Source: Prunus persica
Lineage: Eukaryota > Streptophyta > Magnoliopsida > Rosales > Rosaceae
Reading direction: 5' to 3'
DNA: 64,000 nucleotides
NCBI RefSeq assembly: GCF_000346465.2
Contig: NC_034011.1
Location: forward strand, 10,863,898-10,927,897
Position numbers and translations under genes: made by a program. The notes under the pieces were generated by a model that did no database searches, was not told the DNA's origin, and saw nothing but the letters and a program-made list of their open reading frames with translations. This document shows, one piece after another, positions 1 to 9,300 of this stretch (position 1 is its first letter; every line of letters starts with the position of its first letter).

Positions 1-461
1 CGTCGCATGCCTTGAACATTAATTAGTATCATTACAACTCATCACCTAAATCAATCCCAAATGTGCTGGCCAATCTAGGTCAGAAATCAATTGGTTTCAT
101 CTTATGTTACGAAATGTGGTCTAAGACAAGAAACCTCCATCAAATCTACAGCCTAATAATGCACAAAAACTATGAAACGCGTTGCTTAGTACACAAGCTA
201 ATTACAGCTAAGGGAATTATCCTATTTCAGTTATTTCATTCGTTGAAGACTCTCTGAGAAAATCAACAAATATTCCACCATCAAGTTAAACATAATTTCA
301 GAGTTATCTACACTCATCAAACTTCCAATTGGTTAAAATGGACGGAATTGAAACCTTGACGTAACTTAATCCTAACTCAAACTTTAATTGTTGCTAAATG
401 TTGCATTGTCTTATGAAAATCTTGCTGTATCCTGACCTTCATTTATATGTACTAAGATAGT
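1..461. other. Intergenic flank, left side of element A
   Basis: No gene is seen. The first 120 bases resemble the sequence just downstream of the intact papain-type protease gene: both contain CATTACAACTCAT followed by GGCCAATCTAGGT (compare about 14950-14985). This stretch is therefore probably the 3' flank of another protease copy lying left of the window. Its last five bases, ATAGT (457-461), form the left target-site duplication of element A. Confidence 0.5.
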
Positions 462-1039
462 TGTGGGAGCAAATTTCCCCACGAGAATATTCGCCGTCGA
501 TTCCTTCGTCTTCTCCGCCTCTCTTTCTCCCTGCAAAACAGATCGGAGTAAAAGGACCACACCCGGGGGGTGTTGGCCAAAGGCCCTTCGATGCCTAAGT
601 TAGGTAGGGTAATTCAAGGAAAACCGGGTGGCCGGAGCCGTGTGTGGTGGCCGGAGCCTTGTGTGAGAGAGAGAAAGAGAGGAGGTGGCTAGGGTTTTTG
701 AGAAATAATTTCTGCAGAGTTTTAGTAGGAATTTAGGCATACCTCATCCTTGTGCATAATTCAGTATTTATAGTGGCCTTGGAGAGGTTGGTGGGGTTGG
801 TGTAGCTGGTGAGGTTGGTGTGGTTGGTGTAGTTGGTGAGGTTGGTGTGGTTGGTGAGGTTGGTGTAATTAGGGATTATGGATTTAACCGAATCCCTAAT
901 TAAGGCGAGGATCAAGTAACCCCCAATTTGATTAGATAATTCCCAATTAGGTTAGGTAACTCCTAATTAGGTCAAATAATTCCCAAATTAGTTGGCCTAA
1001 TTATTTGACCTAGGGTTTTGATTTAATTAGGTTCCCACA
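462..1039 (-). repeat. 3' LTR of element A
   Basis: Begins TGTGGGAGC and ends TTCCCACA on the plus strand, an inverted-repeat terminus. It matches 11430-12009. It holds a degenerate run of GGTTGGT units (about 785-870), shorter or longer than the run in the other LTR, and a TATA-like box seen on the minus strand. Confidence 0.95.
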
Positions 1040-1053
1040 AATGCCCCCCAGCT
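1040..1053 (-). other. Polypurine tract of element A
   Basis: On the minus strand, AAGCTGGGGGGCATT sits directly against the 3' LTR start TGTGGG. This is the expected position of the plus-strand primer. Element B has the same tract at 59858-59872. Confidence 0.85.
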
Positions 1054-1951
1054 TCTGTATGGCGTGTGACGGCATGTAGGAGATGTGGATTAACCGTTGG
1101 GCCATCCAATTGCAACTGGGCTTCCTTCTTTGGTTTGGGCTCCTGTGTGGAGGAGGCTTTCTACTTGCTAATTTTCTGAAATTGGACTCCTAGTCGGAAT
1201 GGGCTTGAGATTCCTTGTAGGTAGGTAAAGGAACCTTAATCGCTTTAAATATGAGGCTCTTCCTTGCTTGTCTTCAAACCGCAAGAAACACTTCCCATAT
1301 TCCAAAGAGAGGTTCTTTGAAAATTGTCTGCTTACCAAGGGAGAGAGTGCATCTTTAGGTAAGATATATATATATATATATGTATATTTATTTATATATA
1401 TGTATATTTATATATATATTTTGTCTTCTTGGCTGTGGGTCCAGCATGGGGAGCTTTAGCAGCAAGGTGAAGTGGTCTGCTAAGGGAGGCATGCAAGCCT
1501 GGTGCGCGCTGGTGAGCCAAGATGATGCTGGTGTGTGTTGAAGTAGGCTAGTCCTTGCGCTGGAGAGAGGCTGCAGTCTGGGCTCGAGCTGGGGCGCGCT
1601 AGGATGGGCCATGCGCGCTGGGCATGGCTGCTGGACCAGGGGAACAGCTGGGCGCGTCTTGGGCCGCAGGGCTGGAGTGAACGGAGCAGGCCTGTGCTGG
1701 GATGGGATGCGAGCTAGGCCGGAGCGCGAACTGAGCTGGAGGCGCGAACTGGGCTGCTGCATCAATAGGCCACGTGTGCTGTGCGCCAAGTGGGCTCGGG
1801 CTGGCAGGTGCTGGGCGCCTCTGCAGATTGGGCTGCAGCTTGTTGGACCCCTTTTTGCTACTTTTTTTTTTGTTGCTGTTTTTGTTGTTGTTCACGAACT
1901 AGGAATTTTAACGCAATTCCCTTCGCTATTTTTTGCAGCTGCTCAATGACC
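1054..1951 (+). promoter_or_regulatory. Putative promoter and leader of the antisense gene in A
   Basis: This region aligns with 59872-58853 (minus strand) in element B. TGGGCY boxes lie at 1098-1103, 1117-1122, 1136-1141 and 1200-1205; the first three have counterparts in B. A TATA-like TTTAAATA (1244-1251) is followed by GAGGCTC, and B has TATAAATG then AGGGCTC at the matching place. A strong donor, AG/GTAAGA, lies at 1359-1360. An acceptor, TTTTTTGCAG, ends at 1938, 13 bases before the ATG at 1952, and B has the same arrangement. The implied leader intron of about 580 bp holds a (TA)n tract (1363-1420) and a GC-rich stretch full of GGGCTG. TGGGCY is the plant site II motif. Promoter activity is inferred. 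Confidence 0.55.
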
Positions 1952-4159
1952 ATGCCTTCTGAAAGAAAGAGCTAATCACCAAGCTCACAAGTACTATTGT
2001 ACCTGTGGGGCGGTTCTCAAGTTCCCAAAGAGAAGTTTGTGGCCAATTTGCATCGTGTCACCACCGAGGCCCAGTTCAAAACGTGGCGTGCCCTTTTCGA
2101 CTCCGCTATACCCAAGGATGTGCATGTCAAGTTGGTAGAGCCTTTGTCTGACACTATACGTCGTGTGGATCCGAACAATCCAGGCGCTAAGATTATCACG
2201 TTCCGCCCCTTCTATTTCTCGCTGGGTTTCACGTTTTCGCTATCGAAATTTTTCAGGGAGGTGTTCTGCGCCATGGAGTGTGCCCCGAGCCAGTTTACTC
2301 TGAATGTTTATCGGGCGGTCATCTGCTTTGAAAATGTGAGCCTTTTCTTCAAGCTGGATTTGACCGTGCAGGAGTTCTTCTACTTCTTCGAGGTGAGATG
2401 CTTCGAGAAATATGCCCAACTTCGCGCACGCGAACCCAAGTTGTTTGATAGTCTGAGTCAGGGCGATCATGTATGGAGCAAGGATGTGCTAGAGGTCAGT
2501 GGTAGATGGGAAGGAGAGGTTGGCGACGGTCCGCTCGTTCCTCTCACCTACTGTGATGGTAAGTTGCATCCCTCTGATCTGCTACTGTTGCCATGGAATT
2601 CTTTGCTGTGTCTGACTAACTTTTGTCTTATGGTTGCAGATGATGCCATCCGAAAGAAGCTCGTTCTCGACCCGGACATGACGAAGGTTCGACAAGCTTT
2701 GAGCATCCCCGCCAAGTTTCGTGAATGGCATTGGCTGTTGAGCAAACATCGGAAGAAAGTCGGTGGCCTGCCCCCTGCTGAAGATATTGAAAGGTGGAAG
2801 TCGCGCTGCTTGGAACTAAGTGACTTGCCAGTTGAGCAGGAGGAGTCATCGACTGAGTCCGCCGAGGGTGGGAAAGCGTGCAGTAGCTTTGCTCGAGATG
2901 AAGCTGCAGTTTCAAGATCAGTGGATACGTCTCCACAGCCAAGGCAGCCGAGATCTTCTCTTGCCACAAACAAGTCTTCCACAAGGGAGGTCTCGCCTGC
3001 TCAGAAGGCCCATATGGGAGTTGCTCTTGCCTCGTCTGCCGGGATCAAACGCCTCGTCAGCACGAGCATCAAGAAGGTCAATGGCATGTAGGAGGTTCGG
3101 GAAATTTTGCTCAAGTCTTTGCCCGTACTGCCTAAGACCCGTGATCTGCCATGTAAGGAAGCCGCTGGGAAGCAAGGTTTGGGTCGTCTGTGTCGATCTG
3201 GGAATCAAGCTGAGAGGACTGTACCTCTGCCTAGCAACCATGACTCATCTGCGGGGCCATGAACAGTCAAGTGCGGGGCTGACTCAATGTTACAAGTTGT
3301 AGCCAAAAGAGCTAAAGAGTCGTTTGCTCGAGCGAATAGTCCTCCAATCGCGCGAACTGCCTGTCCGGAAATTGGTGATAGCTCTGCTGGGGGCGAGCCC
3401 GTGTCTGATCTGCTGAACACAGGCTTTTTGTCAAGTCCGTCTGCTTATGCTAAGCTAGTTGATCACGTGTATCGAGCTGGTGACCTTTGTGCTTTCTCGA
3501 GCCTTCCCTTGGATAAGCAAGAAGAAGCTGCCATGTATCATCTTAAAAAAGGAATGGTTTTTGCTGTTGGGGCCATGCGGAACTCGCGTGATGTTGCCCC
3601 CTCTTCTACCCTGCTTGATGAGCTGGTAAAGAAGAATGTCGACCTGACTGACAAGCTCTCGAACGAGCGAATTCGCCATGACGCGAGGATTTCTGAGATG
3701 AAGGAGAGTATGTCCGTGCGCAAGGAAGCCTACTTCTGCCTCGAACGTAAGCATGCTGCTTTGGCCCAGGATCGTGACAAACTGCTGGTCAAGTTTGACA
3801 CCCATGTGGAAGCCACGGAGGCATCCAAGCAGGAGATTGCTGCTAATGTGTACAAGCTGGGATACCTGGATTTTCAGAATGGTGCTTCTCCTTGCTGCCC
3901 TCTCGAAGATGATGACGGTGAGCAGTCTGGTCTTGACCTGCCCCCCGCTCAGAGTGAGCAAGTGGATGTTGTGAATGCAGAAGCAGTTGACGAGCAGATA
4001 GCAAATGAAGCGGCAATTGAGGAAGACAAACGCCAAGGTGGGTCAACTGATGAGGCTAAGGCAGATACGAAGGAGCAGGCAGCCGAGGTGGTTGAGCAAG
4101 TTGTGCCGGTTGGGCAGAATGAGGCTGTTGCCAGCGCAGTTGAGGATGTGATCGGCTAA
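1952..4159 (+). pseudogene. Antisense gene of element A (gypsy-type transposon domain, disabled)
   Basis: This gene runs opposite to gag-pol. Homology to the intact copy in element B fixes the start at ATG 1952 and the stop at 4159. One reading frame runs throughout, but it is broken by TAA at 1973, TAG at 3089 and TGA near 3260. A coding intron of 81 bp (2559-2639, GT..AG) sits after TACTGTGATG, exactly where B has its intron; being a multiple of three, it leaves the frame open when unspliced. The first exon has a globular region with hydrophobic F/Y-rich helices (motifs FYFSLGF, CAPSQ, VQEFFYFFEV) that resembles the plant 'putative gypsy type transposon' domain (PF04195-like, from memory). 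Then come a Ser-rich linker, a coiled-coil stretch (about 3600-3800) and an acidic, Ala/Glu-rich tail. Function is unknown. Confidence 0.75.
2559..2639 (+). other. Predicted intron in antisense gene of A
   Basis: The intron starts GTAAGT and ends GGTTGCAG, with CTGACTAAC about 25 bases before the acceptor as a likely branch site. It is 81 bp and at the same codon position as the 85-bp intron in element B (58245-58161). The bodies of the two introns differ but the branch region and acceptor are nearly the same. Confidence 0.7.
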
Positions 4160-4329
4160 GGGTCACTTGCTGAAGTTCCCTAGTAGTTGTAGTTCATTTT
4201 TGCAATTTTTGAACTTTGTTATTTTCTTTCAATAAGTGGTCTTTGGTTGACCATCTTACTTTTTGTTGAACTTGGCTGATTGGCCGCTTTGTTATGGAAT
4301 TTTCAGTTGTCTTTCCAACTTCAATTCTC

Positions 4330-5200
4330 ATTGTATCTTGTAAGTGTGTGTCCGGAGACATAGCACTTGAAAGAGACTCCATTGAGTTTGTACTTGTGAA
4401 GTAGCTTGCCTGCAATGGAGAGAAGGCTCGTCACCTGTGTGTGTATGTCGGGGGCATAACGCATGAAAATGACTCCATTGAGTTTGTGCTCCTCGGAGCA
4501 GCTTGCCTGCAATGGAGGTAAGGCTTATCCCCTGTGTGCGTAGGTCGGGGACATAGCGCTTGAAAAAGACTCCATTGAGTTTGTGCTCCAAGGAGCAGCT
4601 TGTCTGCAATGGAGGTATGGCTTGCCGCCTGTGTGCGTATGTCGGGGACATAGCGTTTGAAAAAGACTCCATTGAGTTTGTGCTCCGAAGAGCAGCTTAT
4701 CTGCAATGGAGGTAAGGCTTGTCGCCTGTGTGCGTATGTCGGGGATATAGCGCTTGAAAAAGACTTCATTGAGTTTGTGCTCCGAGGAGCAGCTTGTCTG
4801 CAATTGAGGTATGGCTTGCCACCTGTGTGCGTATGTCGGGGACATAGCGCTTGAAAAAGACTCCATTGAGTTTGTGCTCCGATGAGCAGCTTGTCTGCAA
4901 TGGAGGTAAGGCTTGTCGCCTGTGTGCGTATGTCGGGGACATAGCGCTTGAAAAAGACTCCATTGAGCTTATGCTCCGAGGAGCAGCTTGTCTGCAATGG
5001 AGGTAAGGCTTGTCGCTTGTGTGCGTATGTCGGGGACATAGCGCTTAAAAAAGGACTCCATTGAGTTTGTGCTCTGAGGAGCAGCTTGTCTGCAATAGAG
5101 TTAAGGCTTGTTGCCTGCATGTATATGTTTGTGGGACATAATGCTCGAAAAAATACTTCATTGAAAAGCTTGCTCTTGTATTGATGTTGGTGTGAATACA
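4330..5200. repeat. 97-bp tandem array in the 3' region of A
   Basis: About nine copies of a 97-bp unit lie here. The marker ACATAGCGCT or a variant falls at 4358, 4454, 4551, 4648, 4745, 4842, 4939, 5036 and 5136. Inner units are close to identical; the outer ones are degenerate. The array lies between integrase and the antisense gene. No coding role is likely: the minus strand stays open for 256 codons only because the repeat lacks stops in all frames. Tat-type 3' regions are known to breed satellite repeats. Confidence 0.95.
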
Positions 5201-5287
5201 TCGCTTTATTGAATAAAGGAAATTAACAACATAGGTAACATCGAAAGCAGTTTGTCTTCAATGGAAGTACAGGAGGCTCGTCGTCTG

Positions 5288-6526
5288 CTAGGAGTCGAGC
5301 TGGTAAGCGAAGAACTTCACGGATAGTATCTCTAAAGGTGGTGGGCATTCCATTGTCTTGGAATTTCCTTCCCTTCTAGAGTGTCGAGGGTGTAACTTCC
5401 TCAACCTCCCAGATCGGTTGATCACGTAGGGGCCTTCCCAATTTGGCTTCATCTTCTTTGACCCTTGCCTCGGTGATGTGATGAAAGTTTTTCTGAGCAC
5501 AAGGTCTCCAGGCCGAAACTGTCTGATCTTGGCCTTCTTATTGTAGTAGGATGTCAACTGCTGCTGGTAGGCGGCAACTCGAACAATGGCCTTTTCTTGT
5601 TCTTCTTCGAGCAAGTCAAGGTTGATTCTCATCTGCCTGCAGTTTTGGTCAAGACTGCCCACCTCAATGCTCATGGAAGGGACTGTGATGTGTGGGGGAA
5701 TGATTGCCTCCGTCCCATAGGCCAAGGAAAATAGTGTCTCTCCAGTCGATCTCATTTTGGTTGTGCGATAAGCCCATAGAAATCCTGGCAGCTCGTCGAC
5801 CCATTTTCCTTCTGCGCCTTCCAGTCTTTTCTTTAGGCAGTCCAGCACGATCTTGTTGGATACCTCTGCTTGGCCATTGCCTTGCGGGTATCTGGGAGTT
5901 GACAGGTGTTGCTTGATGCCATACTTAGCAAAGAATGCAGTGATTTGCCTGCCCACGAACTGTGTACCATTGTCGGTAACTATTGATTGCGGGCAACCGA
6001 ATCTGCAAATGATGTTCTTCCAGATGAACCGTTCAACGTCAGCTTCCTTGGTAGAAGATAAAGCCTCGTCCTCGATCCATTTGATGAAGTAATCAGTGGA
6101 AACGATCATCATCTCCTTATTGGCAGGTGCTGTCGGCATAGGTCCCACCAAGTCAATGGCCCACTGCATGAACGGCCATGGACTGTTTTGCGGATGGTAT
6201 TCTTCTGCTGGCAAGCCAGGGATCGGCTTGTACCATTGGCATCGATCACATCTTCGAGCATACTCCATGGAGTCTTTGTCCATGGTAGGCCATAAATAGC
6301 CAATGCTGAGAGCCTTCTGAGCAAGCGACCTGCCTCCAGCATGATTTCCACATTCATCGTCGTGTATTTTACCGAGAACCTCAAGCGTTTGCGGGTACTT
6401 GATGCAAGTGAGATGAGGCCCGTAGTATGATCTGTGGATAAGCGTGTAGCCTTTCATGTAATATCTTGCAGCCTTCTGCTTGATTTTCCTAGCCTCGGAC
6501 TTGTCTTGGGGCAAGTTTTCATTCAC
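5288..6526 (-). CDS. Integrase region of element A pol
   Basis: This is an open frame of 412 codons and the C-terminal part of pol. It starts in the linker after the second RNase H. It then shows the H-H-C-C zinc finger (NHAGG then RRCDRCQ), and the catalytic core with D in AIDLVG, D in VTDNGTQF and E in NGQAEVSN, the D,D-35-E pattern. A C-terminal stretch with FRPGDLVLRK and NWEGPY follows, the usual GPY/F-type module. The enzyme would insert the element cDNA into host DNA. This part is uninterrupted, but upstream pol is broken, so it is unlikely to be made as part of a working polyprotein. Confidence 0.9.
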   Translation of the reverse strand: MNENLPQDKSEARKIKQKAARYYMKGYTLIHRSYYGPHLTCIKYPQTLEVLGKIHDDECGNHAGGRSLAQKALSIGYLWPTMDKDSMEYARRCDRCQWYKPIPGLPAEEYHPQNSPWPFMQWAIDLVGPMPTAPANKEMMIVSTDYFIKWIEDEALSSTKEADVERFIWKNIICRFGCPQSIVTDNGTQFVGRQITAFFAKYGIKQHLSTPRYPQGNGQAEVSNKIVLDCLKKRLEGAEGKWVDELPGFLWAYRTTKMRSTGETLFSLAYGTEAIIPPHITVPSMSIEVGSLDQNCRQMRINLDLLEEEQEKAIVRVAAYQQQLTSYYNKKAKIRQFRPGDLVLRKTFITSPRQGSKKMKPNWEGPYVINRSGRLRKLHPRHSRREGNSKTMECPPPLEILSVKFFAYQLDS

Positions 6527-6539
6527 TAGGTAGTCAATG

Positions 6540-7222
6540 ATGGGTTCTTGCCAGCTAGGATCCTCATCGATCTACATCAGGTCCGGTTGTTCTGCCTCTT
6601 CTATGCTAGGCTGGTCAAGGTGTTCAACTGGGATGGAGCGTCTGAATTGGGTATCCAGTGCTGATCCTAAGCTTGCCAGTGCATCTGCGTGCGCGTTCTC
6701 TGCTCGGGGCACCTACTGGATGGTGAAGGTCGGAAACGCCTTCAACAGCTCTTGGACTTTGTCAAGGTACAAGATCATCCTTGGGTGCTTCGCCATGTAT
6801 TCTCCTGAGGTTTGACTTGTGATAAGCTGGGAATCCGAGTAGATGGCCAGCTTCTTGATTAATAGCTCCTTTGCCAAGCGCAAGCCAACAAGCAATGCCT
6901 CGTACTCTACCTCGTTATTTGAAGCCGGGAAGCCAAGTGTGATAGCTTACTCTAACAGGGTTCCATCTGGGGTAACGATGACGATGCCTGCTCTAGCTCC
7001 TTTCTGGTTCGACACTCCATCTACGCATAGCTGCCACATGTCTCTGGGTTGGTCAGGTTTCGCGGAGGTCTTGTCTACTCTAGGTCTTTTCTTCTTTTTG
7101 CTGACCAGCTTCTTTTCTTCGACTGATGGTGTGAACTCTGCAACAAAGTTTGCTAAGGCCTGGGCTTTTATTGCAGTCTTTGGCCGGTAGAGGAGGTCGT
7201 ATTGGCTTAGCTCATTGCCCAC
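6540..7222 (-). pseudogene. Second (archaeal-type) RNase H of element A
   Basis: Fragments in one reading order show WQLCVDG, then [19 protein letters not shown] and ENAHADALASLG. These carry the D, E, D, D pattern of an RNase H. This domain follows a first, decayed RNase H, and a dual RNase H is a hallmark of the Tat lineage. In-frame stops follow TPDGTLLE, TFTIQ and near 6573, so the region is not continuously translatable. Confidence 0.8.
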
Positions 7223-7698
7223 TTCATGAGCCGCTGAGAAGCATCAGGGCTGTGGAGGATTGATCTCAAAGGAAAGTCAGTCATAACGATGACTCGGTGA
7301 GCTTGGTAATAAGGTCGCAGCTTTCTCGCGGAAACGACAAGGGCCAAAATGAGCTTCTCCAATTTTGGGTAGCGAGTCTCTACATCGAGGAGAGCTTTTG
7401 ACGTATAGAATATCGGATGTTGGGCCCCAAGTTCTTTTCGGATGAGAGCCGAACTGACGGCCGAGTTGGACACTGCCAGGTACAAGAACAAGTCTTTATC
7501 AGGAACTGGCTTCGAGAGCAGGGGAGGTGAAGTAAGGTAGGTCTTTAGACTTTGGAAAGCTACTTCGCACTCCTCGTCCCACTTGTCTTTTTGCCCCTTC
7601 TTCAAAACTTTGAAGAATGGTCTGCACTTGTCGGTAAACTTCGAGAGGAATCGATTGAGAGCTGCTGCTCTGCCCGTCAGACTTTGTATTTCCTTCAT
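7207..7698 (-). CDS. RT connection and first RNase H of A, partial
   Basis: This frame of 163 codons covers the end of RT (MKEIQSLTGRAAALNRF) and the original Ty3-type RNase H (LYLAVSNSAVSSALI, FYTSKALLDVETRYPKLEK, HRVIVMTDFPLRSIL). The first catalytic Asp appears replaced (LYLAVS), as is usual where a second RNase H has taken over. It lies downstream of a frameshift near 7785, so it is a piece of broken pol and not a separate gene. Confidence 0.8.
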   Translation of the reverse strand: MKEIQSLTGRAAALNRFLSKFTDKCRPFFKVLKKGQKDKWDEECEVAFQSLKTYLTSPPLLSKPVPDKDLFLYLAVSNSAVSSALIRKELGAQHPIFYTSKALLDVETRYPKLEKLILALVVSARKLRPYYQAHRVIVMTDFPLRSILHSPDASQRLMKWAMS

Positions 7699-7769
7699 TG
7701 TGGAAGGTGACTTTATCTCGAGAATGGCTTTAATTTGGCGTGGGTGTGCCTCGATACCTCGTTGTGTGA

Positions 7770-8512
7770 CTAAGTACCCCAGGAATCAGCCGGATGATAC
7801 ATGAACGTGCATTTACTTGGATTCAGCTTCATGCGGTATTGGCGGAGCAGGCTGAATGCCTCGGCGAGGTTTTTGAGATGGTCTCCACGCTTGGGGGCTT
7901 TGACCAGCATATCATCTACGTAGACTTCCATGGTTCTACCGACTTGCTCCTTGAAAATCTTATTCACGAGCCTTTGATAAGTTGCTCTAGCGTTCTTCAA
8001 CCCAAAGGGCATGACCTTGTAGCAGTAGGTCCGTCTCTCGATGATGAAAGAGGTCTTCGTCTTGTCATCGTCGTACATCATAATTTGATTATAGCCGGAG
8101 TAGGCATCCATGAAGATGAGCAGCTGGTTGCCGGAAGTTGAATCCACGAGCTGGTCGATCCTCGATAATGAGAAGTTGTCTTTAGGGCATGCTTTGTTAA
8201 GGTCGGTGTAATCAACACACACTCTCCATTTGCCCTTTTCTTTTTTTGCCACCAGAACAACGTTGGCCAGCCATTCTGAGTAGGAGACCTTTTTAATAAA
8301 TCCGACGGCTAGAAGCTTGTCGATCTCGGCTTCAATGATCGCAACTCGCTTGGGAGCGAAGTTGCGTCTCTTCTATACCACGGGCTTGCTGGCTGGGTTG
8401 ACATGGAGGTGGTGGCAGATGATATTTGGGTCGATGTCGGGCTTGTAAGATGGTGACCACGCGAACATGTCTTTGTTGTTCTGGAGGAAGGTGGTCAGCT
8501 CCATCTTCTCGT
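7770..8512 (-). pseudogene. Reverse transcriptase of element A
   Basis: The motifs appear in order: EAEIDKLLAVGFIKKV, WRVCVDYTDLNKACPKD, FMDAYSGYNQI, MPFGLKNARATYQR and the catalytic EVYVDDMLVK. The YVDD box is intact. A TAG stop (8375-8373) breaks the frame before EAEID. A frameshift near 7785 separates it from the RNase H part, where the frame resumes with the GIEAHP-type motif. Confidence 0.9.
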
Positions 8513-8525
8513 CTGAGCTTAGGCG

Positions 8526-8795
8526 CTAGCCGATCCGCGCTTTCTTGTCTGGTTGGTTAGGATCGAGGGGTACTAACTCAACGTCTTCCTCAGGCTTCCA
8601 ATCTTCTTCAAGGGAGCCTTCCGGGCGGATTCCCTCCTCTCGATCCTTCTTGTTTGGATTCTGGCACGAGCCGATCTGCGCTTCTTTGTCTGGCTGGCCA
8701 AGATCATGGGGTACTAACTCGACGTCATCCTCAGGCTTCCAACCCTTTTCAGGGGAGTCTTTCGGGCGGATTCCCTCGCCCTGATCCTGGCTCAT
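8526..8795 (-). repeat. 141-bp in-frame tandem duplication in PR-RT linker of A
   Basis: The linker motif WKPEEDVELVPLDPNQPDKK is repeated as WKPEDDVELVPHDLGQPDKE. The two DNA copies start near 8545 and 8686, 141 bp (47 codons) apart. Element B has a single copy (about 52290-52410). The duplication is a feature of element A. Confidence 0.85.
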
Positions 8796-8881
8796 TAATT
8801 GCTATTGTGGGGTTCCAGCTCCCTTCTCTTTCGAGCTTGCTTGTTTGCTGGGAGCGCTTCTTGCCTCGTTGGCAGCTTGCA

Positions 8882-9300
8882 TTACTGGTGTGAACTGCAA
8901 CTACTTGCTCTTCTTGAGCCTTTGAGCTGTGCATCCTCTTGCCATGACTTGGTACTATTGATCTGCCCGATTCCGCCTCCAAGGATGGGGTAGCGAATCT
9001 TCTGGTGTAGAGCAGATGTGATGGCCTCGATCTTGCTGATCCACGGTCGGCCCAAGATTCCTTTGTATGGGGAGATCTCGTCGATGACCGTGAAGGTTTG
9101 CGAGCAGAGCACTGGGTGTGAGTGGACGTCAAGGTCGATCGTTCCAACAGTGATTGATGTGGCCCCATTGAAGCCAGTGAGCGACCTGGCAAGTTTGCTA
9201 ATCTTAGGCTCCAATCCCATCTGTTGGATGACAGATAGTTGCAGGATGTTGGCTGCGCTGCCCTTACCCACATGAATTCACTCGATCACAGCTTGTTCAA
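8882..9300 (-). pseudogene. Retropepsin-like protease of element A
   Basis: The region reads GSAANILQL, then VIDEISPYKGILGRPW, typical of a retroviral-type aspartic protease domain in gypsy pol. The catalytic D-x-G is replaced by G-K-G, and an in-frame TGA stands three codons before it (VIE stop IHVGKGSAAN). Element B keeps D-E-G at the same place. The protease of A is therefore dead. Confidence 0.75.

Noticed and set aside
1388..1975. GC-rich ORFs on both strands around 1388-1975
   Set aside because: They sit in the GC-rich putative leader intron of the antisense gene, have low-complexity translations and no counterpart frame in element B.
4431..5201. Minus-strand ORF of 256 codons
   Set aside because: It lies entirely in the 97-bp tandem array, which is free of stops in several frames. 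It is a repeat artefact, not a gene.
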